The translations under genes were made by a program, and so were the position numbers. Shown here piece after piece: positions 40,128-47,892 of a DNA stretch of 47,892 nt (its first letter is position 1; every line of letters begins with the position of its first letter). Under the pieces are notes generated by a model that searched no databases, had not been told where the DNA came from, and saw only the letters and a list, made by a program, of their open reading frames with translations. Location of the stretch: assembly GCA_913049815.1 (NCBI GenBank), contig CAJWYI010000003.1, positions 1 to 47,892 on the forward strand, in the 5' to 3' direction. This DNA is from an uncultured Gammaproteobacteria bacterium. GTDB taxonomy: Bacteria; Pseudomonadota; Gammaproteobacteria; Pseudomonadales; Azotimanducaceae.

Positions 40128-42385
40128 ACAGTCACCTGAAGTGCCTGGTAACCAGCACGCGTCAGGGCACCCGCAACGTTGGCACTGCCCTCGTCATCGT
40201 CACAGAGACAAGCCACAGAACCTCCCCCACCCGCACCTGTCAGCTTCGCGCCCAAAGAACCAGCATCTCTCGCAAGCTGGACCATTCGATCCAATTCGGG
40301 ACTGGAGACAGAAATCGCGTTCAGTAGACCATGGTTGACCGTCATCATGTCTCCCAAGGTGCGGTAATCCCCATCAGTTATCGCCGCAAGACCTGTGTTG
40401 GCGACCATTTCGAAGTTGTCGAACAGTTGCTCATACAAATTATGATTGCGGCGCCACCGCTCGCGCACGCCTGCGACCATGTCTACGGTGAGGCTGGGCT
40501 CCCCTGAAATGCCAATGACGAGCCTCATCGGTGTCTCGAAATGAATAGGGTCAACCGTTGGATGTTCTCCCGACCGATACAACAGAGGGCGCCCAAAAGT
40601 AGCGATGGTGTTATCGATGCCAGAGGGCGTCCCGTGAGCTGCCTTCTCGCAACGGAATGCCATGGCATTTACCTCAGTATCGCTGAGCCCCAAACGGAAA
40701 TGTTGGTCAACCCCACGGATCACAGCGACCGCGATGGCCGCCGATCCACCTAGACCCATGGCCGCGGGAATGTTCGGCTGTACATGTACCAGAAATCGCT
40801 CGCCACCGACCCCCAACTCGTCAAACACCCCAGAGATGGCAGACCACCAGATCGAATTGGCGTGTTCCAACTGTCCATCAATATCCCAAGCAGGCACGTG
40901 AATCTCAGGTGGCGAATCAGAATCCATGACTTCGGCAATCACAGCATCCGGGATGGGTACCGCGATCGCAGGCCGTCCGTAGACGACGGCGTGCTCTCCT
41001 AACAGAATGACTTTCCCAAACGAGCGGACAACCGTCTTGCCGGACGAGTTTGACTCCTCATTCAAGTGTTTCCGCGTCTGTCCGTCCAAAAATACCGGAT
41101 CTTCTTCAAGCTCTGCCAAAATTGCATGAGCCGTCTCAATCTTGATGTCGTCTTTCTCTATCAGTCGGGATACCACTTTCTCAAAACGCGACTGCGGCAC
41201 GCCTGCAGACAAAGCAACACTTCGTGCATGCAACGACATATGGCCTTTTTGAATACCAACGGTGGACAACGCTCGTATTGCGGAGAAATTCTGTGCCAGA
41301 CCGGCACTTGCCATAACCTCTGCAAGTTCCCTGGCATTAGGCGTACCGAGCATCCGATGGGCGATATTGGCGGATGGGTTCGCACGTAGCGAACCACCTT
41401 GCGTACCCACCTTCAACGGTATCTCGATCTCCCCGTGCAGGTCACCACTTTGCGTCACCTGCCAGTGTGTCAAGGCGGTATATCGACCTCCTCGGCTTGC
41501 ATAGGCGTGGGCAGCAGCCTCAATGGCGCGCCAGTCATTACCCGTCGCAATAGCAACAGGGTCAATCCCATTCATGATCCCTTTGTTGTGTGTTGCCGCT
41601 CGATAGGGATCGATGTTGGCGAATTGTGAAGCCAGAACGATGCCATCGCGGACTTCCTCGCCAGTATAACCCTTCCCTGATAACTGATCTGTAGCGACGG
41701 TCACAGAGGCCCGGACGACCGCTCGATCTGTCAGATTCGACAGGATGCGAAGGAAGACACGTCCACCGGTCAGCGCTTCGATATCAGGTGCAATTTCTTC
41801 GCACATGGTGTTGATCATGTTGGCACCCATCGCATCACAGGTATCAACCAACAAATGGACGACCAGCATTTGAGGATTATCGGATGTGCGCGGGAAGCGT
41901 CGCACTTCGATGTCCTGTGCGCCGCCGCCTCGAGCGATCATGTTCGGATGTAACGCGTTAAGCTTTGACAGTAAATCCGCCTTGTGCGCCAAAACCTGTC
42001 GTTCACCAGCTTCCATATCTGATGGATTAACCACCTGGACCTGCCCAATCAGCAGAGACTCATCGGCCCTGGCAGTCATACCACCCCCAGTAGAAAACGT
42101 CTTGGCAGCAGACGACAGCGCGGCGACAATTGAAGGTTCTTCCACCACAAGAGGGATCAGATAATCGCGTTTATTGATCACAAAGTTAAGACCAACACCC
42201 AATGGCAACCCCATGACGCCAACAACGTTCTCAATCATCTTGTCGGCTAGTTCCGGCACCAGCAAATGGTCACCAGAGAGCAATTCCTGAACATCATCGT
42301 CATGAAGCCATTCATGTTGCCGGATGGCCGCCAGGCGATCTTCTACAGACAGCTTGTAGAACCCCGGGAATCTCGCCCTGCTCAT
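40124..42385 (-). CDS. Bifunctional class II HMG-CoA reductase (aa ~1-430) - mevalonate kinase (aa ~450-753) fusion
   Basis: Single 753-aa ORF. HMGR: VVEEPSIVAALSSAAKTF, DAMGANMINTM, THNKGIMNGIDPVAIATGNDWRAIEAAAHAYA, GHMSLHARSV. MVK: FGKVILLGEHAVVYGRPAIAVPI, PAAMGLGGSAAIAVAV, HGTPSGIDNTIATFG, KLTGAGGGGSVACL. Confidence 0.94.
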   Translation of the reverse strand: MSRARFPGFYKLSVEDRLAAIRQHEWLHDDDVQELLSGDHLLVPELADKMIENVVGVMGLPLGVGLNFVINKRDYLIPLVVEEPSIVAALSSAAKTFSTGGGMTARADESLLIGQVQVVNPSDMEAGERQVLAHKADLLSKLNALHPNMIARGGGAQDIEVRRFPRTSDNPQMLVVHLLVDTCDAMGANMINTMCEEIAPDIEALTGGRVFLRILSNLTDRAVVRASVTVATDQLSGKGYTGEEVRDGIVLASQFANIDPYRAATHNKGIMNGIDPVAIATGNDWRAIEAAAHAYASRGGRYTALTHWQVTQSGDLHGEIEIPLKVGTQGGSLRANPSANIAHRMLGTPNARELAEVMASAGLAQNFSAIRALSTVGIQKGHMSLHARSVALSAGVPQSRFEKVVSRLIEKDDIKIETAHAILAELEEDPVFLDGQTRKHLNEESNSSGKTVVRSFGKVILLGEHAVVYGRPAIAVPIPDAVIAEVMDSDSPPEIHVPAWDIDGQLEHANSIWWSAISGVFDELGVGGERFLVHVQPNIPAAMGLGGSAAIAVAVIRGVDQHFRLGLSDTEVNAMAFRCEKAAHGTPSGIDNTIATFGRPLLYRSGEHPTVDPIHFETPMRLVIGISGEPSLTVDMVAGVRERWRRNHNLYEQLFDNFEMVANTGLAAITDGDYRTLGDMMTVNHGLLNAISVSSPELDRMVQLARDAGSLGAKLTGAGGGGSVACLCDDDEGSANVAGALTRAGYQALQVTV

Positions 42386-43395
42386 TCTGACTCCTGTATG
42401 AACCTATCTGCGGACACGAGGTCGGTACGGTACCCCGCGTTTTCCAGTTTTTCGTTCAATGCCCTGAGTTCACCCACTTCCCGTACCACCACCATGCCAA
42501 AGTCACCTCCGCCCGCACCTGAGGGCTTATAGATTCCACCTGACCGCATAACGAAGTCGCGTAATTCTACGTGAATGTCGGTATAGAATCCTGTTCGACT
42601 TCCGTCACTAAGCGCTTTGAGACATATGTCCATCTCTGCAAGTCCGCCAATGAACTCATCAGCGCGGAGACCTCGTCGGCTCATTGACGTCGCTACTCTG
42701 CCAAGTGGATGCATCAACTCGTCGTAGAGTGTTGGCTCACGTTCCTTGAACCGTAGCATCCGATCCAGGTAGCTGACGGTTCCTGCTCCCCGACCGGTCC
42801 AAACAAATCCAAACACAAGACCATGCGGTAGACTCGAAACTTCAGGTTCAGCAACAGTCCGATACCGTATCAGGTCATCCATCAACGCCACCGCGATATC
42901 GGCACCACTCCCAAGACCACCCTGGAATCGGTGGTGGCATGCCACGGCAAGCCGCACATATTCTGAATCGGCCCACCCTGTCGGCTTCGGAAACAGCGTT
43001 TTGAGCAGCGCGGCGGTCAACGCAGCGCTACCACCAACACCCAGCTTTTTCGGCTCACCATCGATTGATTGGAAAAAAGCGCGTGTATCCAGACACAACC
43101 CATCTTCGGGCACAGAAACCGGCAGGCCTCGGCGGTGGAGCTCGTCATAGACAGCCTTCGCAAGCGGGATTTCCTGCATCGGCAAAGCCACTTCCACATC
43201 TGATCGTATGATCCACCGATCACTACATGCCGAAGACACGATGGCACGCTGGGGCACGGGCATCACTAGCGCTGGGGCGCCTTCTAAAACGGCATATTCG
43301 CCGGTCAGGAACAACTTTCCAGGTGCAGACGTGTTCATCCGTTGGACAAAGAGAGATTCAACGTGAATATGACCAGTGTACCCGTGGCTCACCAC
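42382..43395 (-). CDS. Phosphomevalonate kinase, GHMP family (likely start ATG 43338, MNTSAPGKLFLTGEYAVLEG)
   Basis: APGKLFLTGEYAVLEGAPALVMPV, KKLGVGGSAALTAALL, GGLGSGADIAVAL, YKPSGAGGGDFGMVVV; 4-bp overlap with HMGR-MVK. Confidence 0.88.
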   Translation of the reverse strand: MVSHGYTGHIHVESLFVQRMNTSAPGKLFLTGEYAVLEGAPALVMPVPQRAIVSSACSDRWIIRSDVEVALPMQEIPLAKAVYDELHRRGLPVSVPEDGLCLDTRAFFQSIDGEPKKLGVGGSAALTAALLKTLFPKPTGWADSEYVRLAVACHHRFQGGLGSGADIAVALMDDLIRYRTVAEPEVSSLPHGLVFGFVWTGRGAGTVSYLDRMLRFKEREPTLYDELMHPLGRVATSMSRRGLRADEFIGGLAEMDICLKALSDGSRTGFYTDIHVELRDFVMRSGGIYKPSGAGGGDFGMVVVREVGELRALNEKLENAGYRTDLVSADRFIQESE

Positions 43396-44455
43396 CTATA
43401 CCGGACTCGATGACGTTTCGTACACCCGGTAACTGCGCAAGTTCTCTGTTGCAGACAGCAACATCATCCTGATGGCAAATGACTTTGACCTGCGGACCTG
43501 CATCAATGGTATAGAAAACCCGTCTCCCTGCCTCACGCCAGCCTTCCACCGCGTTCACGACAGCCATCGTGCCAGGGTTCCAATAAATGATCGGCGGTCT
43601 CGCAGCCATGATGGCCGCATGCATCTTCATACAGCTCCGAATGCTCACCGTCGCAAGACCGTCAAAGTCGGCTTCTGCAATTGATCGATGTGCTTCGATC
43701 ATATCGGCAGGATGTTGTTGGACCCATTCGGCATAGTACGGCGATGTGTCCGCGGTCCGTTGCATCGCCTGCGTCGAGCCCACCGACTTTGCTGCAGTAT
43801 CTGTGACGGCAATTAGAACCGTTAGTGGCCAATGCGTCATATCAACGTCAATCGGAACCGCTGCGCCGTCACCGTCTGCTGAGATCGCCACAAAGCCACC
43901 ATACACCGACCTTGCGGCAGAGCCGGATCCAAGTCGGGCTAGGCGTGAAACATCTGCCGGTTCCAGGCCAATGCCGCATAGACGATTGATTCCAATCGCG
44001 AGCGCTGCGAACCCCGATGCTGAAGATGCCAAACCGGCGCCAGTAGGAAAGCTATTGGTCGAGATCACATGTACCGGTCCTATGCCGACATACATCGTCC
44101 GGACCCGGTCGATAAAGGATTGAATTCGATCAACGCCAGTCCCGACAGACTCTCCATTCAGCCAAATCTCATCATTAGGTCCGGCTCCCTGTTTCATAAT
44201 GGTCGTCGTTTTCAAAGCGTCCAGGCTGATTGAGACCGAACCCGTGGCAGGAAGGTTGGCGGCTTCATCTGCCTTCCCCCAATACTTGACCAGCGCGACA
44301 TTGGCATTCGCTTCAATATGCAATGCATCAATCATGAGGGAGCACCTCGCACATCCGCTTGGATTCTTGACTTTGAACGGCAGACATTGGGGGCCAGAGT
44401 CCCGCGTAAGAACAGTACGCTCATTGTACGGGAGCAACCTCGCATTCGAAATCAA
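43358..44455 (-). CDS. mvaD: Diphosphomevalonate decarboxylase (likely start ATG 44335, MIDALHIEANANVALVKYWGK)
   Basis: ANANVALVKYWGKADEAANLPATGSVSISLD, SFPTGAGLASSASGFAALA, GSGSAARSVYGGFV, YTIDAGPQVKVIC. Confidence 0.93.
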   Translation of the reverse strand: MISNARLLPYNERTVLTRDSGPQCLPFKVKNPSGCARCSLMIDALHIEANANVALVKYWGKADEAANLPATGSVSISLDALKTTTIMKQGAGPNDEIWLNGESVGTGVDRIQSFIDRVRTMYVGIGPVHVISTNSFPTGAGLASSASGFAALAIGINRLCGIGLEPADVSRLARLGSGSAARSVYGGFVAISADGDGAAVPIDVDMTHWPLTVLIAVTDTAAKSVGSTQAMQRTADTSPYYAEWVQQHPADMIEAHRSIAEADFDGLATVSIRSCMKMHAAIMAARPPIIYWNPGTMAVVNAVEGWREAGRRVFYTIDAGPQVKVICHQDDVAVCNRELAQLPGVRNVIESGIGGEPRVHWSYSR

Positions 44456-44530
44456 AGCACAGCGATGTCTTCAGTTGGCTGTGGCGGTCCCGTACACTCG
44501 TATTCTTTTTGACACTGATCGAGGATAGTC

Positions 44531-45430
44531 TTGCCACCATCTATTCCATCCGCATCGTCAGAATTCGTCGATCGGATTGAAGCGTATCGATCCCGAGTCG
44601 AAGATTTCATCGCGCGTCAGCTACCTGGCACCGAAGCCCCTTTCCATCAGGCTTTGAGATACGCAGCTCTCGGTGAGGGCAAGCGCGTACGTCCATTGTT
44701 GACGTATGCGACTGGTGAAGCGCTGGGTATTAAAAGTGACATCCTTGACTATCCGGCGGCCGCGCTCGAGATCATGCATACGTATTCACTCGTCCACGAC
44801 GACCTGCCGGCGATGGATGACGACAACCTGCGTCGAGGGCGCCCTACCGTTCACGTTGTCTGGGACGAGGCGACCGCGATTCTTGTGGGTGATGCGCTAC
44901 AGACTCTTGCGTTCGAGGTCCTGACACGCGCGCCAGTGGATCCATTGATCATTCGAGATTGGATATCGATCCTAGCTGTCGGTGCCGGTCAGGGTGGCAT
45001 GGTCGGTGGGCAGATCCTCGATATGGCAGGTGAACAGCGAACGCTCAACGAGCAGGAGCTGCGTCAAATGCACGATGGAAAGACGGGGAAACTCATCAGC
45101 GCTGGCATTCTCATGGCTGCGCGGGCCGGCAATGCCTCAGAGTCTGTGACGGCGTGCCTCGCGGAGTATGGGAAGCATATCGGTCTGGCATTCCAGATTC
45201 GAGATGACATTCTCGATGTCACTCAATCAACAGATATGCTGGGTAAACCCCAGGGTTCAGATGCTGGCAATAGGAAATCAACTTTTGTGACCCTCCTAGG
45301 TTTGGACGAATCGACGCAACAATTGAAGGCGCACTATCAATCGGCCATCCAATCGATTGGTCGCATCTCTCAACCCGCACCGGACGGTCTTGTTTATTTG
45401 GCATCCCACATAGTCCAGCGCAACAAGTAG
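44531..45430 (+). CDS. ispA: (2E,6E)-farnesyl diphosphate synthase-type short-chain prenyltransferase, TTG start
   Basis: LGEGKRVRPLLTYATGEAL, HTYSLVHDDLPAMDDDNLRRGRPTVHV (first Asp-rich motif), DGKTGKLISAG, FQIRDDILDVTQ. Confidence 0.93.
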   Translation: MPPSIPSASSEFVDRIEAYRSRVEDFIARQLPGTEAPFHQALRYAALGEGKRVRPLLTYATGEALGIKSDILDYPAAALEIMHTYSLVHDDLPAMDDDNLRRGRPTVHVVWDEATAILVGDALQTLAFEVLTRAPVDPLIIRDWISILAVGAGQGGMVGGQILDMAGEQRTLNEQELRQMHDGKTGKLISAGILMAARAGNASESVTACLAEYGKHIGLAFQIRDDILDVTQSTDMLGKPQGSDAGNRKSTFVTLLGLDESTQQLKAHYQSAIQSIGRISQPAPDGLVYLASHIVQRNK

Positions 45431-45438
45431 ATGACGGG

Positions 45439-46296
45439 TCAATCGATCTCTGGCGACCTCAAGCCTGAGGTGCCGTAATCAGAGTTTGGGTCATAAATCA
45501 CTTCACCGGATCGTGTGAAGGGGACCGCATGTGCCCACGTGCCCCCCGTTGACCGCTGGATGACTTCACCGCTGTATTGCGCAAGGTAAGCACGTCTCGG
45601 GGCATCTGTCGTATTAGCTGTACTACGGTGTAACGTGGTGCTCGAGAATACGACAATGCTGCCGGCAGGTACCTCGATCAGTTCACCAGGGTCGCTGCCT
45701 TCATAACCGACAAGATCGTTGGTTTCCGGCTCTGCTCTGTGTGGTAACACCTGGTTGCGAGTGTTAGCACGGTCATGAGGGAGAACAAAGATGCTGCCAT
45801 TGGCTTCACTCATATCGTCGAGCGCACACCAGCATGTCAGATATGGTCGATGTCGTGTCTCAGGATCCGAGAATTTCACATAGCCGCCATCCTGATGCCA
45901 CGCGAACTTCATGCCCTGCTCTGCACCTTTCACCACCCACTGCTCCACAAACAGATACGATTCGCCCCCCAGAAACGCACGGGTGATGTCGGCCATCAAC
46001 TGGCCGAACAGAAACGATGGTAAGCGGCGACTCTCTCGATAACGCCCGCTGATGAAGTAGCGTTTGCCACGGTGTGTGATCCCGTAGGTTTCGCGACCTC
46101 GTGCCTTCATGCTCCCATCGACGTAACCCACGAAATACGAACATTCTTCGCGCAGCATCATAAGCGTTGGCTCATCCAACGCTTGCCGCAGAATTGTGTA
46201 TCCCTGTTCCTCAAATGCCCGCTGGTGTTGTACCGTAATCTGCATTGGTGCCTCCGAGGCGGACGCTAACACGCCCGTGCTCAAGCTGCTATGCAA
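45439..46296 (-). CDS. Phytanoyl-CoA dioxygenase family protein (canonical HxD; likely start 46245)
   Basis: MKFAWHQDGGYVKFSDPETRHRPYLTCWCALDDMSEANGSIFVLPHD and SSTTLHRSTANTTDAPRRAYLAQYS. Confidence 0.88.
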   Translation of the reverse strand: MHSSLSTGVLASASEAPMQITVQHQRAFEEQGYTILRQALDEPTLMMLREECSYFVGYVDGSMKARGRETYGITHRGKRYFISGRYRESRRLPSFLFGQLMADITRAFLGGESYLFVEQWVVKGAEQGMKFAWHQDGGYVKFSDPETRHRPYLTCWCALDDMSEANGSIFVLPHDRANTRNQVLPHRAEPETNDLVGYEGSDPGELIEVPAGSIVVFSSTTLHRSTANTTDAPRRAYLAQYSGEVIQRSTGGTWAHAVPFTRSGEVIYDPNSDYGTSGLRSPEID

Positions 46297-46353
46297 AACC
46301 GTGACAAAGGAACATCTCTGATGGAAGGCGGTCTATGCTGACGCTAATGTACT

Positions 46354-47421
46354 TTGTACACTCCCGCGAACCCGTACCTACCGAACAAAAAATACATGCG
46401 CGACTATTTCATTCGCAGACTCATGCTCATTCCCCCAACCTTACTGGGCGTGACAGTGATCGTTTTTGTCATCACGCGTTTTGTCCCCGGGGGTCCGCTC
46501 GAGCGAGCGATCGCGGAAAGTCAGCAGCTCGATGCTCAGGGGGGATTTGCCGTAGAACAGATTGCAGGTCACGATATGGCACTATCCGACGATCAACTGC
46601 AGAAACTTCGTGAATACTACGGATTTGATAAACCCGTACTGGTCAGCTATGGCGACTGGGTCCTGAAGGTGATTCGTGGCGATCTGGGTACGTCGTACCG
46701 TTACAACGATCCTGTCTGGGACGTCATCAGCGACCGATTCCCAATTTCCCTATATTACGGCATCACGACCCTCATCCTGACGTATGCGGTCTGTGTTCCG
46801 CTCGGTGTCGTGAAGGCCATTCGCCATCGAACAGTCGTCGACAATGTCACTTCGATACTGATCTTTGTTGGGTACGCTATTCCGGGGTACGCGCTTGGTT
46901 CCCTGTTGTTGCTCTATTTCTCCGTCACTCTGGACTGGTTCCCCATGAGCGGGTTCACAAGCTACAACTTCGCCGAACTCTCGATCGGCGCCAAGGCCCT
47001 GGATATCATCAGCCACTCCGTGTTGCCGCTTATCTGCTATCTCGTTGGCAGCTTTGCGTTGGTTACGCTGCTGCTCAAGAACCATCTAATGGATAATCTT
47101 GCATCCGACTACATCCGAACAGCTATTGCGAAAGGTGTTTCATTTCGCAAGTCCGTGACACGCCATGCGTTGCGTAATTCCCTCATTCCAATCGCAACTA
47201 CGTTCGGACAAAACATCACGCTTATCCTGACAGGTTCGTTTTTGATCGAATCAGTATTCGATATCGACGGCTTTGGTCTGCTCGCGCTCACCTCCATCCT
47301 CGATCGGGACTATCCCGTCGTCATGGGTATCGTTTTTCTTTCAAGCCTGCTGTTGCTGATCGGTAACATCCTCTCGGACATTCTGGTCGCATTCGTTGAC
47401 CCGAGGATTCGGTTCCAGTGA
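46354..47421 (+). CDS. ABC transporter permease, YejB/OppB-like (likely start 46396)
   Basis: MRDYFIRRLMLIPPTLLGVTVIVFVITRFVPGGPLERAI, LTYAVCVPLGVVKAIRH, LASDYIRTAIAKGVSFRKSVTRHALRNSLIPIAT. Confidence 0.92.
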   Translation: MYTPANPYLPNKKYMRDYFIRRLMLIPPTLLGVTVIVFVITRFVPGGPLERAIAESQQLDAQGGFAVEQIAGHDMALSDDQLQKLREYYGFDKPVLVSYGDWVLKVIRGDLGTSYRYNDPVWDVISDRFPISLYYGITTLILTYAVCVPLGVVKAIRHRTVVDNVTSILIFVGYAIPGYALGSLLLLYFSVTLDWFPMSGFTSYNFAELSIGAKALDIISHSVLPLICYLVGSFALVTLLLKNHLMDNLASDYIRTAIAKGVSFRKSVTRHALRNSLIPIATTFGQNITLILTGSFLIESVFDIDGFGLLALTSILDRDYPVVMGIVFLSSLLLLIGNILSDILVAFVDPRIRFQ

Positions 47422-47892
47422 TGAATCCCGAGACACGTAAAAAGCTCAGGCGATTCCGCGAGATCAAGCGTGGCTATTACAGTTTCTTGATACTTGCGGG
47501 CCTGTTCTGTCTCAGCCTGTTCGGTGAAGTCCTCATCAATAGTCGCGCGCTGGTAGTGAGCTACGCGGGCGGCCTCTACTTTCCCGTCTACACAGACTTT
47601 CATCCTGGCACGGATTTCGGGGAGTCGTATTCCTACGAGACCAATTACAGGGACCTCCAGGACAAATGGGAGAGCGAGGACTCGGACAATTGGCTCATCA
47701 TGCCACTGGTTCCCTACAACGAGTTTGAAAACCATGCGACTGGACAAGTCTTCAAACCGGAGCCGCCTTCATTCACTGCACAACATTACCTTGGCACTGA
47801 CAGTACCAGCCGCGACATTCTCGCTCGATTGTTCTACGGCACTCGCATCGCGTTGCTGTTTGCCATGGTATTTACAGCCGCTGTCTATTTGA
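47421..47892 (+). CDS. ABC transporter permease, YejE/OppC-like, truncated by the window end
   Basis: Translation from ATG 47421: MNPETRKKLRRFREIKRGYYSFLILAGLFCLSLFGEVLINSRALVVSYAGGLYFPVYTDF...HYLGTDSTSRDILARLFYGTRIALLFAMVFTAAVYL; open at window end. Confidence 0.88.
   Translation, partial: MNPETRKKLRRFREIKRGYYSFLILAGLFCLSLFGEVLINSRALVVSYAGGLYFPVYTDFHPGTDFGESYSYETNYRDLQDKWESEDSDNWLIMPLVPYNEFENHATGQVFKPEPPSFTAQHYLGTDSTSRDILARLFYGTRIALLFAMVFTAAVYL

Noticed and set aside
1-47892. CRISPR array, prophage, toxin-antitoxin or restriction-modification system
   Set aside because: No regularly spaced repeats, phage structural genes, or recognised defence proteins among the ORFs.

Overview
Gammaproteobacterium-like chromosomal window, densely coding, with no rRNA, CRISPR array or prophage that I can support. 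It carries conserved housekeeping blocks: murU-amgK | lptD-surA-rsmA-(PhyH)-apaH-cca | purD-purH-fis-dusB | DUF3426-prmA-accC-accB-aroQ-(dsbD N-terminal domain) | hppA and a PPi-type phosphofructokinase | nadE-ctaA | mpl, argS, folA | kdsB. These are interspersed with accessory genes: three phytanoyl-CoA dioxygenase-family genes, an acyl-CoA dehydrogenase, an MFS transporter and a Yej/Opp-type ABC transporter. The strongest find is a compact mevalonate-pathway cluster (about 39.6-45.4 kb): idi, a single-ORF class II HMG-CoA reductase-mevalonate kinase fusion, phosphomevalonate kinase, diphosphomevalonate decarboxylase and a divergent ispA. Other points to check are: a chromosomal dihydrofolate reductase that closely resembles the mobile trimethoprim-resistance DfrA1 type (compared with DfrA1 from memory); a DsbD reduced to its N-terminal periplasmic domain at the usual dsbD locus; a membrane pyrophosphatase next to a PPi-PFK; a PhyH paralogue with HxH in place of HxD, sitting where pdxA/apaG usually lie; and a recurring ATGG(G/A)TGTCC motif in intergenic regions. 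All family calls come from reading motifs by eye; no database search was run.
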